Source of the DNA: Meconema thalassinum
Lineage: Eukaryota > Arthropoda > Insecta > Orthoptera > Tettigoniidae
Length of the DNA: 64,000 nt
NCBI GenBank assembly: GCA_946902985.2
Contig: OX336389.2
Span: 1,016,674,108-1,016,738,107, forward strand
Direction of reading: 5' to 3'
The position numbers and the translations under genes were made by a program. The notes beneath the pieces are model-generated. The model worked only from the letters and a program-made list of their open reading frames with translations. It was not told where the DNA came from and did not search any database. Shown here in pieces: positions 43,269-54,867 of this stretch (the first letter of the stretch is position 1; the number at the start of each line of letters is the position of its first letter).

Positions 43269-43693
43269 CGTTAGGTTGGGTTAGGTTAGGTTACACTACA
43301 GCCGCCATCTTTTAAAAAGCCCGCCCTCTTACAAAAGCTATGAGTGGGCATGCGTAAAAAACAAAAAACAAGCATGTTAATTCATAGTGGCTATCCACCG
43401 TATACATGTCTCTGGTGTAGAACAACGTTTAATTCCATATTGGCATTCAAACTCTCACATGTTGCACTTGGAAAGAGTAATTTTCTAAAAAAATTAGAAT
43501 TTCACCCCTTAGTAGGGGTAGGGTTTATTTTGTGGTGGAAATATGTTGTTCATTGGAAAGGGGGTGTCAGCCCGAGTTCAATGACACCTCATTCGTCAAA
43601 ATCCGACCATGCGTTCGAGAGATATCGTGCCGCCGTCATCTTGTGAGGAGGGTGAGGAGGAGGAGGCATTAGAACGGATCAAAACACACTACT
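43034..43693 (-). repeat. Right terminal inverted repeat, about 660 bp
   Basis: Reverse complement of the left TIR with scattered differences. It contains the 15-bp minisatellite at 43034-43268, the GTTAGGTTGGGTTAGG stretch and the terminal ...ATCAAAACACACTACT. Confidence 0.9.
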
Positions 43694-43699
43694 CACGTT
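43694..43699. repeat. Target-site duplication, right (CACGTT)
   Basis: Exact match to 17551-17556, on the same strand. Confidence 0.9.
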
Positions 43700-44680
43700 C
43701 TGGAGATATTTTTAGACATTGCAACACTGCTAGCGGATCTTAATCCATAAACTACGGTCTTCTATGCTGACTAGTAAAAAGCTGGTCCTGTAAGATCGTG
43801 CTTACAATATTGGATAATTTACTGTATTCAGGCCCATATTTACGGGAGGACAAACTTGGCATCTGCCCAGGGCGGCAGGTTTTAGGGACGGCATCATTTC
43901 TGGAAAAATGCACAAAACTGCTTGGCCATTAATCGTCAAGTTATTTAAGTTTAAAACCTCCATAAGAGAATATACTTTGGCATTGTTGATTATTTAAGGA
44001 CAAAAATAAAAAGATCGTCTTGGTCACCTTGTTGTTCTTGCTGTGGTCTGACTTGAATGTGAAATTTTACTAATAAGGAAATCCTAAATTTGTTACCGGT
44101 ATTTAAATAATTGTTTTGGCCATTGGTTGTGTATGATGTGTTAAAATTTATTGTAAATTCATTGTATTACATTTTTGTTATTTGTAATTTTAGTAAATGC
44201 ATACTTATAGGTAGTGTATGCCACTCATAGTTGAATACACACTCAGGTGAAGAAACAGCCCCATATGGTATGGAAATATTGATAAATCTACATATTCTAA
44301 GTCGGGGGAAGCAACGTTGTCTTTTTTTTTTTTTTTGCTCAGAGGCGTCAAGAGCCCTAAGTATGGGTCTGACTGTATTATACTCTCGCCAATTTTTAAG
44401 CCGGCTTGCCTTTTCGCGAACGTAATTCGTGCCACGAAATGCTGTATATTTTTATTTTTATGGTGTGCAATGGTACAGTGGTTCATTTCTTGAGAACAAA
44501 GCTATTATTGCTACAAATGAACAGCAATCTACCATTGTAGATGTAGATTCGTAACCTGCAGTGTTACATTTTCTACAATCTAAGCAATTTATAATACAGT
44601 AGTTAAATTGTCCTGCAATGTTGGTGCCGTAATCAAAGCGACTAAGATTCACACTCTCAATCAATTGCAGACAAAATGGT
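43700..44680. other. Intergenic, degenerate repeats
   Basis: No gene recognised. A poly(T) run lies at 44321-44337. CAGGCCCATATTTACGGGAG near 43830 resembles the start of a hAT-type repeat, but no partner end was found. Confidence 0.4.
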
Positions 44681-46173
44681 AGTCCAGTGAAATTAGTTTT
44701 AACCTGGACAAAATTAATAACAAGCTGAAAATTGGCGGAAACGTTAAGAACAATGTCCTAAACGAAATCCCAAAAGTCCCAAAAAATCCGAGCTGGGGAA
44801 AAGCCGCCATCTTGGAAAATCCACCGCCATCTTGGATTTTTCCGTTTTTGGCCATATCTTTCAAACAAGTGGTTCTAGCGAAGTCAGACTGGTGTCAAAT
44901 TGACCAGATTTTACTGTCAAAATCTCAGGAACATTAATACAATATGTTAGACGCGTTCTTACAGCTGTTTTATTCATTTACGTACTATTAACATAAATAG
45001 AGTGTTTAAAGTTCGATTTTGACCGTTTCTGTCACAATAGCTAAAAACTGCCAATGAAAATAATGTATATAGACCTAAAATTATAAATCATATTCTTGAA
45101 ATTGTGCGTATCTAAAATGCTTAAATTATTGTCAGTATTAAATACAAATACACTGTGAGAGATGTAAACTTTGACTTGTAATGTTTAGCGGCTTCCGTCG
45201 TTTGGTGGTTCCATGAGATTTGTAAAAAAAGGAACAGTGAGAATTTTATCTTTCGTGCAGATAATGTCTATATATATTTCGAAATAACTTGCCCTCGTAT
45301 TAAAGCACAAGATCGTCAGGGTCGTCAACGTCGATGCTCTCCTCTGGGCGGTTCGCGCATCCATGACCAGCGCAGTATCCGCGCATTGTTGTGCAGCGTA
45401 GGCCACTCAGTAGGCAAGCGCATTTGCGCTCACATCCGGATCTGCAGTTGCAGGAGATAATGTTCAGAATATCGGCTGGTGCAGAATCAATCGTAGTAGG
45501 GACTGGAACAAAGCGTCCGCTTTTTTACGCCCAGCCCCACTCTGTTGCGGGTAAACGGTTTCCTTTCCATGCTTGAACCTGGAGAAATAAGAATGGAATT
45601 AAATTACAAAGGGCTAACATTAATTTAACAAAAGGGCTAACGTTAATTTAACAAAAGGGCTAAAAATTAAAGTTTTTGACTCTCACCTGGTGGAAAACTC
45701 GGAACGAGTGTTGTTCTGCTGCGGAGGATGTTGGTGGAAGGGTTGCTAAATTGAATTTAGCTTTGAGTGACTGTTTGGCTACGGTCCGCATCTACAGTTT
45801 GTACCTTTCGGTGTCCAATCGGCTAGTTATTGGACATCCATACAAGGAAAGAAAGAAAGCCTCTCTTGCTGCAGCGATTTCTTTGTGCGATGCATCTGGC
45901 TTGTTGAAAACATGGACTTCACTGCGCAATTTAGCGTTTTCTTTAAGCTGCTTGAAGGACCTGATTTTTCCCTTTCTAAAGGGGGAGGATATGGTGTCAC
46001 AACCAGTAGCAGCGTGGAAGAGAGGGAGAATTGGAAGCAAGCTTCCAAGGCCAGATTGAGTTTTCCGCTTTTGAAAATCTTGCCTTTTCCATTCTTCTTT
46101 CCTGGCATAAACATGTAAATGTCTTCGTGAACATCACGAACAGAAACCATCAAGACGAGCAGATCAGTATCTT

Positions 46174-46886
46174 CTCCCACACAGGGGCGAATATACAATT
46201 TTTTTTTTTGGGGGGGGGGCTGACTATCCTGGAAAATTGTGAGTATTCTCAGGGGATTGTTACCGCAAAATACCCACAAATATCAACCAATATCTTCGAG
46301 CATATAACTTTGTGTAATTATTTTAGATAAGTTTCAAAGTTTATAAAGTTTATATAGCCTACAATATATGCAATACAAAAAGAGTTGTAAAATACAACAC
46401 AACACACAAATAACATTTTATACTTAATGAATTTGCTATTATGGCGTATGGAGTATGAATGGCAAATATCTAAATATGTGTCAATTTACTAAGCAGAAAG
46501 GTAAACAGTTTTTTTTTTACAAGTTGATAATTTATTTTTCAAAAGTACCGTACTGTGGAATTCCCAGTTTTGTCTCACAAGGCTGAATGTACCCCGTTCC
46601 AGCCCGCAGACCAGAATTTAATTTTCTTGGCAGAGCCGGGAATCGAATTCGGACCTCCGGGGCGGCAGCCAAGAATGCTAGCCACTACACACGAGTTAGT
46701 CTAATTTCAATCTTAATATTGTTTATAACTTAGCCAATAAGTTATGATTAGAGTACTACCAAATTTTCAATTATTTTCTGCTTTTACCAAAGCAACACTT
46801 TCTTAATTTTTATTGGCTTTTTTCGGGGGGGGGGAGGGGGCTGGAGCCCCCTCAGCACCTGCGTTATATACGCCCCTGATCCCACA
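46174..46886. mobile_element. hAT-like nonautonomous insert nested in the gene above
   Basis: The ends CAGGGGCGAATATA (46182) and TATATACGCCCCTG (to 46878) are inverted repeats. The flanks CTCCCACA (46174-46181) and ATCCCACA (46879-46886) match at 7 of 8 bases, the hAT duplication length. Runs of T then G near one end and AGGGGGCTGGAGCCCCCTC near the other are typical of this MITE style. It holds an S1 SINE fragment at 46560-46695. Confidence 0.8.
46560..46695 (-). repeat. S1 SINE fragment with tRNA-like head
   Basis: Minus strand: tRNA-like TAGTGGCTAGCATTC.., GGCTGCC..GGTCCGAATTCGATTCCC, then GGGCTGGAACGGGGTACATT. Third-level nesting inside the hAT-like insert. Confidence 0.7.
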
Positions 46887-48423
46887 ATCACAGAACTGAC
46901 TTCTGTTTTCCTTGAAGTTTCGGCTGCCGTTGAAACAATCAGGGTATCAGCGTCGCCTTCAGCTTGAATAACCTCAATGCCTGCTGTTGTAAGGTGTTTT
47001 GATAGGAGAGCAATGAAGCGCGTCTTGTTGTTCTCGTTTGATAAAAAACACTCCTTGTGGTACAGTAGTTGGCGTGAAATCTTCGATAACTGCGTCTGGT
47101 GCCTCCTTGCCAGTTCTCCTGGTATGTTCTGCATCTTTGGTTGTCGGGGCACCATAGCCATCAAACACAACGATTGTCTTTCAGCCAAAATGGATTTCAA
47201 TATAATTGACGTATTTCTGGCAAATTTGGGAGTAGGTTGCAGGACAGGTCCACACAACTCGATGCAGAAGGAAACCTCCGTCGACCGTGAACACAGGGTT
47301 TGATGGCAAAGCTTCTTCGCAGCTTGAAAACTCTTCTAAAACAGTGATGAGCTTGGACTTTGTGCCTTTCCGCAGAGTGTGCCATCAAACAGAGCTGGTG
47401 GTCTTGCGGCCAACTCGGTAGACTAAGTCAAGTACGTTGAAAGCTCTTCTTTACTTCGTATTTTGCAAAGGAGGCGATGAAACAGTTGGTTGGGGTCTAT
47501 TTCCACTGTGGTGTCCTTAATTTTAGTGCTCTTGGCCATACTTCCAAGGGAACGAACTTTTTCCTCTTCAAGTGGACGTCGCTGAGGCATTGACCTACAT
47601 TTGACTTCATGGCTTCGTCGCAGTTCACGGTGTCGTTGGCAACCACACGTGTACGCAGAGACAAAAGAAGAGGAAGTTCCACGAAAGGGTTGTGAGAACG
47701 CAGCCACTCTGTCAACATCCCCTTTGTCTCTGGCTTATCGTGTCTCTCGAAGTTCGACGTGTTGATCGCAACTTTCGGAGAAAACACCACTGGAACGTTC
47801 CATTGCATCGACAATACCAGACGTTGCAGGCATGGCGGTCACCCATCGAGCTATCACCTCTTCGGACATTCCGCGGCCGTGTGTCAGTCCTCCCGCTGAC
47901 TTCATAGTACGCATCAGCACCTGTTCGATTGACATGTCCGTCCAAACTCCACACCAGAATTTGTCGGATCTTCGGACGGTGAAGAAGCCTTTCGTCACAA
48001 ATTGTCACGCAGTCATGGTTTCATTTATCCTCAACATTTGCTGGAGGTAAATGTGAGCGTATTTGGCATAATTAAAATGCCCTGCAGCATGCTCTGCACA
48101 CAGTACAGGTGAAGATATGGCCAAGAACCGAAACATCCAAGATGGCGGCTTTTCCACAGCTTGGATTTTTTGAGACTTTTGGGAATTCGTTTAGGACATT
48201 GTTCTTAACGTTTCCACCAATTTTCAGCTTGCTATTAATGTTGTCCGAGTCAGAGGTCAATTTTATCTAATTGCACTGGACTATAATTCAATGGTGATAG
48301 ACTTCGTAATGTTGTATATGATTTCAATGGAGCCCTCTTGCATGGCAAGCAATTTTAAATGGGGAACATGTACTTATGAGTGGAGTAGCTTCACAGAATA
48401 AAGATTAAGCTTGACTTGATGCT

Positions 48424-48888
48424 TACAAGAGAAGTATCAGGTAAGACAGGTCGAAACCTATCTTGAAACTTTATGGACGCAATCGTTGTACTATAAGAGG
48501 ACAATGTGCAGAAAATCAGCTGCCAGATTGAACTGCAAGGCTCGAAAATCATGTGTCGAATCTCTCATATAAGTCAATGGGAGATAGCGATTACTGTGCA
48601 TGTTGGAATGGACAGCCCTGACCGCCCAAGCACTCAAGACCAGTGGGAGGGAGCCGCACGCTCCAGCCAGAATATACGCCCCGCCTCGCTACTACTCCGA
48701 GTGCCACAGGGATGTCCAGCTCCTCCAGCCGTCATGCCTGCGTACCAGGATGTCAGGTACGATTTCGGAGCCTTGCAGTTCAATCTGGCAGCTGATTTTC
48801 CGCACGTTGTCCTCTTATAGTACAACGATTGCGTCGACAAAGTTTCAAGATAGGTTTCAACCTGTCTTACCTGATTCTTCCCTTGTTA
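48424..48888. mobile_element. Fold-back MITE, about 465 bp
   Basis: Inverted arms of roughly 140 bp: ATCAGGTAAGACAGG and TTGTACTATAAGAGGACAA on the left, their complements near 48800-48876 on the right. Unique GC-rich centre. No ORF of its own is credible. Confidence 0.75.
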
Positions 48889-50921
48889 ATCGTAACAACC
48901 AGCAATTTGAAAGAGATACGGTACTTCAACAAATTCATTATGATATGCGATCATCAGTAACCATAAAAATCATAACTTGCATATTTAGGTCTAATCTGTG
49001 CTTTAGCCTGACAATTCTAGGAAATAGTATAAAAAAGAAACTTATAAATGAAGGGTATAAAATGTACGTTTTAAGTTAAACGGCTGCGTGAGTAGCGCCT
49101 TTATTTTCCAGGCTCCTATGAAAAATCTGGAAGACCTGAATACCATAGAACTGCTATTTTGCCAAAATATCACCAATTCGACGAAAATCCACACGTGGCA
49201 TGCATTGTAAGAAAGGACACAATGTAGTAATTTGATCGTTGATCTGTGTAGCTGAGTACCTCAATTTACGTTCCACGATGAAAACTGGTTACCTCTATAT
49301 TCAAAATTTGATTGCCAACGCTGACAGCAGCCATCCCTAGTACGATATTTTAAACACTACCTTATGGGAAATACCACGTTTGTACCATGTTTTATGTACA
49401 GGGGCACTCATCTCAAAACTATGTTACTCTGAAATAACATTACTTATACACACTCGCCTACTGACACCACACAGGTTACTATATAAGCCGTATTTTCACT
49501 CACAGTCAAGTACAGAACAAGTGGTGAAGTTTAAACCTGTTCACAAATAGAGCAACATTTACAACAATGCCAGTTGTTGAATAGAAGAAGGTTAATTTTT
49601 CCCTCTTTAAGGGTAGCCCTAACATACATACATTTTAAAAACTCGAAAGTATTTGTATTAGGTTGGTTAGACAGTATATTATTTGCGTCACAAGTGCAAA
49701 AGAATACTCACTGGCCCGGAAAACATACACATCCTATGTAAAACGCCGATCTGCGTATTTCTTCGAAATAGGTTGAGTGGCATGACGCACTCGACCTTAT
49801 GTCTTATATTTAGGATAAATAATACGGCAAAATATCACTTGTTAATTTTAGAAAACTCTACGCAATTGTACAATATCTGTTAGTTTTCTTTTTATCGTCT
49901 ATTATTTTCATAAATAGAGAAAAGCTTGAGCATAACGCTCAACTACACATTGAAAGCAGTGGTTTGTTTTCGTTCATATCACCATTCCTCTTGTTTCAGT
50001 CAGGCGGCAGCACTGCCACTTGAGAATACGAATACCGGTAGTAAGAAGTACGTGGTATCGTGGTTTTTATCTATTTTACTTAGTGGTTTGTAATAACCAA
50101 GCGAAATATTTTTATTGCCAAAACTAATTTTTACTAAAACCATGAGGCTCACGATACGAGATTATCACTCCGTAGGCTACAAGTGTTTTCTGATTCTAAT
50201 AAGAGCAATGCGAAGCATTTCCGATTGGTTGTGAAGAGGAAAAGCGTGACAATCTGCTGTAACTGCTGTAACTAACTACCGTACTGAATTTTTAAACAGT
50301 GCTGATTCAGATGTATGGATATTTCCACAGTTTAATTTAACTTCTTCATTTGGGATTATCTGAAAATATATCTAGTTATTTAGAAAGTTGGCGAACTGGA
50401 TTAACAATACCATTTTAATGAACTATTTTATTTTTATTTTTGTCTATACCACTAGTTTTTACCTGTTTTTAAGAACTGAACATTACGACGATGAATCACG
50501 AAGAAAAGCGAACTTTTAGGGACAAAAACTCAAACGAAATATTCCTCCCATTCTTGCCTCAAAGTAGCCAATGGTTTCAGAGCAGTCAAATAATGAATTT
50601 CACGAAGCAAGTAAGGATTGAAACGATTTATTTATGGGGGAGGAGGGGGGGACGTCTCATCATGTAGTGGCAGGTAGGTAATGAAACGAAAATTGTTACT
50701 TGCCACCCTCCCCTGGAAAAAATCCTGTGGGCGCCCATGATACCTACAAACGTTCTATTATAGACCTCGTGCGAATGGCGATTTCTTAGCTGCTGGCGCC
50801 CCTAGCGGCAACTCACTCACTGAGCCCGTAGGAGTAGTGTGTGTGATGGCTCGTGCTGGAGAACCGAGTAGGACAGTAAAATAAATTATTTAATGGTGAA
50901 ATGTCGTCATCCATGGAAATA
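48889..50921. other. Intergenic, no recognised feature
   Basis: Two kilobases of AT-rich sequence with short ORFs only. No domain, repeat end or tRNA was recognised. Confidence 0.45.
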
Positions 50922-51233
50922 CAGGGTGCCAGGAAATGTTCTCCGCAGTGGCTACGTGCAGCTGCGAGAGGTTGCGTCATCAGTTTAGTTGGCAGCACAG
51001 TGTCCTTGATAGGGTGAAGGCCACATGTGTGGGCTGTGGACTGTCGAATTCGTCAGTGCGTATAGATAGATTATTGGAAGAGTGCAACAGTATGTTATGA
51101 ATGGCTGTGGTGGGTATAAAGTTAACCGTTTGTTTGTTATGATACAAGCGACAGCCGTGCTGCCAACGTAACTGGTGACGTAATCTCTCGCAGCAGCTTG
51201 TAGGCACTGCGGAGAACATTCCCTGGCGCCCTG
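50922..51233. mobile_element. Fold-back MITE, 312 bp
   Basis: Starts CAGGGTGCCAGGAAATGTTC and ends with the near complement GAACATTCCCTGGCGCCCTG. The arms are about 80 bp with a few mismatches. TA flanks both ends. Confidence 0.8.
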
Positions 51234-51810
51234 TATATCAGGGTTTAGGGAATATTCGGAGGGATACGTCATATTTCACAGCCTCTCAGCTTAAGAAAGG
51301 CGGAAAGCTCACTGTGAAATAAAAGTTGGGAGAAGCCATAATTATACAGTTTGTGTTTGTGAGAAACAAGCTTTAATCAACCATCTCATGCTGTTAAATT
51401 TGAGTTGCAGTGCCTTACATTTTGCATTGTTAATCATATACACTGATCAACTAAAATTTGGACTACCGCCATCAATTTTATGCTGACGCTGCCATAGATG
51501 AGTGGGACCTCTTACCCCAATATAAACTTGATAGTCTCATTCAGAGCATGCTTCCTCCGTGTGCGGGGAGGACTACTAAAGACTGATACTGATCATCATG
51601 AGATACAGATCTTCAATGTTTTTGTTTTCCAACGGGACACTTCGAAGCGAGTTCGCTTTGTTGTTGTACCGTTTCATTGTCATCAAACCACAATTGTTAT
51701 TGTTTTCAGAACCACGGATGTTTAGTTTGTTAATAAGTTATTGTATGAACCTCAATGGGTTTACTATTAGAAGTCATTGGAGTATTATACTGTGTGTATA
51801 TATATATATA
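51234..51810. other. Intergenic, no recognised feature
   Basis: Only short ORFs are visible. ACTGATCAACTAAAATTTGG near 51440 may be a degenerate transposon end. Confidence 0.35.
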
Positions 51811-52869
51811 CAAGGTGATTCTTATTAACGTTTAAAACTCTCTGTAGCGACGTAGACGGCATTGCGACAAGTAATTTGATATAGGACACTTAGGGTCGCA
51901 AGTGTCCGGAAATACATTAAATGTGAACCACAGCTGTTAAACATATGACGCATCAGGTGACGGCCCAGCTTGAGCGGTCAGGCCCGTGCACTCTAACGCA
52001 CACCAAACCATCCATAGCTAACGTTGAGTATCATATCACTCTGGCTCCGTGTGTGCGTATGAGACTCGGGCGCGTGGGGTTCGAGGTTCGAATCCGAGGC
52101 ATATCCATCTTCTTTTTTTTTGTTCTCTCTCTTCTCCTTTCAGGTGGAAGTAGATTGTTAGTTGACATTAAGAGCGCTTTGTATTACAAATGTGATCGGA
52201 AGCGTTCGGGAATTTTACCCTGGATTCGATAGGATGGGGCAAAATTAGTCATTCGACAAGAACTGCTGTACTAGATAACAACGGTTTGATAGTTCTCAGC
52301 CACACATTTCAATACAGTACGTCAAATGAACCGCTTTACATTCCATGAGCTTGCATACACGTACCGTTGTTATGGTGCTGCAAATTCGAACGTACTTGCT
52401 ACAAGGCGGCTGTACCAACAACGATTTCCCCAACGCGTTCTGCCTTCTCACGTGACCCTCAGAAGTTTGTGGGCTGTAATGTTTAACAGCAAGAACGTTC
52501 GGTGAAACATGCGCAAAAATAAAAGCGATGCTTCCACTTGAAAGGCGAAGAGAGAGAAAAAAAAATGACGATGGATAGGGCATGGAATTGAACCTCGAAC
52601 CCCACACGCCCGAGTCGCAGACGCAGACACGGAGCCAGAATTATATGATATTCAACGTTTGCTTTGGATGCTTTGGTGTGCGTAAGAGTGCACAGACCTG
52701 ACCGCTCAAGCTGAGCCGTCACCTGATGACGTCACATGTTTAACAGTTGTGGTTCACTTTTAAGGTATTTCTGGACACTTGCGACCCTAAGTGTCCTTCA
52801 TCGAATTGCTTGTCTCAATGCCATCTACGTCGCTACAGAGAGTTTTAAACTTTAATAAGAATCACCCTG
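51811..52869. mobile_element. Fold-back element with TIRs of about 340 bp
   Basis: CAAGGTGATTCTTATTAACG at the left is mirrored by AATAAGAATCACCCTG at the right. The inverted homology continues through CTCTCTGTAGCGACGTAGA, GGACACTTAGGGTCGCAAGT, CAGCTTGAGCGGTCAGG and the GGTTCGAGGTTCGAATCC block to about 52150. The arms contain a tRNA-like B box. The centre of about 400 bp has no credible ORF. Confidence 0.8.
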
Positions 52870-53254
52870 TATATTCCAAACTTTTGTTGAGCAGTGTATT
52901 TTAATTAAGAATAGTATTATCAACTTACAACTTTACATTTCACTTTCCCATTTTAAAATTATTTATTTAACAGATTATTTTGCAATATGAAATCTCAATG
53001 CCCTGAGAGTGGATGTAAACCATGCCTTTCAAAATTTAATCCTTTGTAGGTTTCAAAATGTTTTAAACACATTACGAAAGATATTATTTGAAGTCTTCCT
53101 TCCTGCAATAATGGGAAAATTCTGAAAACGTTGCAGTGGAATATTCTAAACGAGAGGGTCTGAGGGTTAGAAGACGGTACACTCAGACTTATGAGGCTAC
53201 ATGTATGGCCGTTCGGCTGCAATAAAGAAATAAAAAATAAAGGTAAATAATAAT
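52870..53254. other. Intergenic, no recognised feature
   Basis: AT-rich, short ORFs only. Confidence 0.4.
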
Positions 53255-53462
53255 GATCGTGTGGCCTCCGGAGAGGCCGAGTGCAGGTCTTCCTAGTTGA
53301 CGCCCGTGGGCAACCTGCGCGTCGTAATGAGGATGAAGTGATGACGAAGACGTCACATACACCCAGTCCCCGAGCTACAAGAATTAACCTCAGGAGATTA
53401 AAATACCTGATGGCTCGGCCAGGAATCAAACCCGGCGCACTTCGGACCAAAGCCTAGCCTCT
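53255..53462 (-). repeat. SINE family S4
   Basis: Minus strand: TAGGCTTTGGTCCGAAGTGC, CCGGGTTTGATTCCTGGCC (B-box-like), CTCGGGGACTGGGTGTATGT and GCCTCTCCGGAGGCCACACG. The plus-strand partner is at 57030-57265. Confidence 0.85.
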
Positions 53463-54040
53463 CTGTAGAACTTTTACCATCTTGAACTTTCAATCTTTCC
53501 GCAACATGATCTAATCACGTTGCTCCACTTACACGCAAGTCCTGCAGAATACTTGAGCGGCTTGCCGCCAGAGCGCAGCAACGTTCAGTCACACGAGGTC
53601 TATAGTCTACTGCTATTTACCTGGCAATAGCACAAATGCCGACCAGCCGGACTAGAGTTGGAGATAACACTACTGCTCGGGCCCAAGCTCTGTGAACTTG
53701 GAGGGTGAGGTGACAAGGCAGACGGGAAGGGAAGGGCCTGTCAACAGCCCGCCGTGTTATATGGAATGCCTGTCTATTCCAATACTCCTAACATAGGGCC
53801 GTTACCTAAACCACTGTGATGTTGCGAATGAGTGAGTGAGTCACCGACCAATGTATTTGGTTGTGTTACTACGCACGGACCGGGAACTCTCAACACTCCA
53901 TCACCATCACTCCTTATCGTCCGCGATCCACATTCCTCTCAGTATCACGGAGCTTAGACTCAACTGTAGAACGACACGGCTGTCAAAATAACATCAATAT
54001 TGCTTTGATTACATCCGTAGTACAATCTTATTATATATAA
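53463..54040. other. Intergenic, no recognised feature
   Basis: GC-richer than its surroundings, with short ORFs only. Part of it (CACGAGGTCTATAG, GCGGCTTGCCGCCAGAG near 53560-53610) weakly resembles 50755-50815 in reverse. Confidence 0.35.
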
Positions 54041-54867
54041 GGTGATTTCAAAAAGTAACGAGCCGGAGGCTGGAATGCGCAAACCGGTGACGACATCGGC
54101 TAATCGTGGCGTGTGTAACGAGATGTGGTTCCGACCAGAGCGTGGAAGGTCACATCCCGTCGCTAGAGGGCACGCGAGCACGTCACATGACGATACAAAG
54201 CGAGCAGCAGCATGCATCAATCGTCCAACGCTGCCAGTCACATTGCAAACAGTGACATGGAGGTGTCAAACGAAGAGCAAAGAGGTGTTGTTCGGTTTCT
54301 GACAGCGAAAGGAGTAGGGGCAATGGATATTCATCGCCGAATGTCACAAGTGTACGGCGAACACTGCATGTCCCTTGCAAGGGTCAGGGCGTGGCACAAG
54401 CACTTCAGGCAAGGACGGGTGTCGTTAGCCGATGATGCCCGGCCTGGGGCACCCCCGTGCATTACCAATGACAACGTCCAGCTGGTTGATGCACTCATAA
54501 CCCAGGACCGCCGAGTGACAGTGAACGCCATAGCCGCCGGGGTCGGATTGAGCGTCGGAAGTGTGCACACCATCATGAAGGAACGACTGCACTTGCGCAA
54601 AGTGTGTGCCCAATGGGTGCCCCACAGTCTTTAACCACACCAGGAAGCATGTCGAATGGCCTACGGTCTTGGTCTTGGTTGGACGATTGATGCATGCTGC
54701 TGCTCGCTTTGTATCGTCACGTGACGTGCACGCGTGCCCTCTAGCGACGGGCTGTGACCTTCCACGCTCTGGTTGGAACCACTCATCGTTACACACGCCA
54801 CGATTAGCCCATGTCGAGACAGGTTTGCGCATTACAGCCTCCGGCTCGTTACTTTTTGAACGCACCT
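54041..54867 (+). mobile_element. Fold-back mariner derivative
   Basis: The left end GGTGATTTCAAAAAGTAACG and right end CGTTACTTTTTGAACGCACC are mariner TIRs of the type at 2899. The last 185 bp (54683-54867) are the inverted copy of the first 185 bp (54041-54226), with substitutions. The element therefore has two 5' ends and no 3' end. Confidence 0.8.
54212..54640 (+). pseudogene. Mariner transposase, N-terminal part only
   Basis: A 140-residue frame starting MHQSSNAASH with the paired HTH region (EEQRGVVRFL, HRRMSQVYGEHC), the GRVSLADDARPGAP linker and GVGLSVGSVHTIMKERL. It is cut before the first catalytic Asp region and runs into the inverted 5' end. About 60% of a mariner transposase is missing. 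It is close to the transposase at 3129-3575 but a separate insertion. Confidence 0.85.

Larger units (their letters stand above)
17557..43693. mobile_element. 26.1-kb Polinton/Maverick-like element with two internal palindromes
   Basis: The ends are AGTAGTGTGTTTTGAT and its reverse complement ...AACACACTACT, inside a 6-bp duplication CACGTT. A 6-bp duplication, long TIRs and AG/CT termini fit Polinton-type insertion by a retroviral-like integrase (family knowledge). Contents are two inverted copies of a block with a small spliced gene, IAP, an OB-like gene and two FLYWCH genes, and two inverted copies of a family B polymerase gene. At 26 kb it exceeds the usual 15-20 kb because most of it is duplicated. 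No integrase, ATPase, protease or capsid gene is visible, so mobilisation would need help. It could be a related virus-like group rather than a true Polinton. Confidence 0.85.
45190..48010 (-). pseudogene. PIN/FEN-like nuclease-fold protein with Cys-rich C-terminus, broken
   Basis: Fragments on the minus strand in order: 47497-47814 (NFERHDKPETKGMLTEWL); about 47170 VFDGYGAPTTKDAEHTRR; 46880-47030 QDALHC...LLSKHLTTAGIEVI, then GDADTLIVSTA; after the insert VGEDTDLLVLMVSV (about 46180); ATGCDTISSPFRKGK (about 46020); and, near 45350-45480, APADILNIISCNC with CRSGCERKCACLLSGLRC. Asp-rich motifs (GDADT, GEDTDLL) suggest a PIN/FEN-like nuclease fold. The Cys cluster resembles a CXC-type zinc region. 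I recall similar uncharacterised proteins in many arthropod and cnidarian genomes. Frameshifts separate nearly every block. Confidence 0.6.
44681..48281 (-). mobile_element. TIR transposon (3.6 kb) carrying a decayed PIN-like/Cys-rich gene
   Basis: The ends AGTCCAGTG(A/C)AATTAG and ...CTAATTGCACTGGACT are inverted. Homology extends about 190 bp inward (AGCTGAAAATTGG.GGAAACG, GCCGCCATCTTGGA, GGCCATATCTT). A minus-strand gene fills the interior and is split by a hAT-like insert at 46182-46878. No clear target duplication could be fixed. A TA on both sides is possible. Confidence 0.75.
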
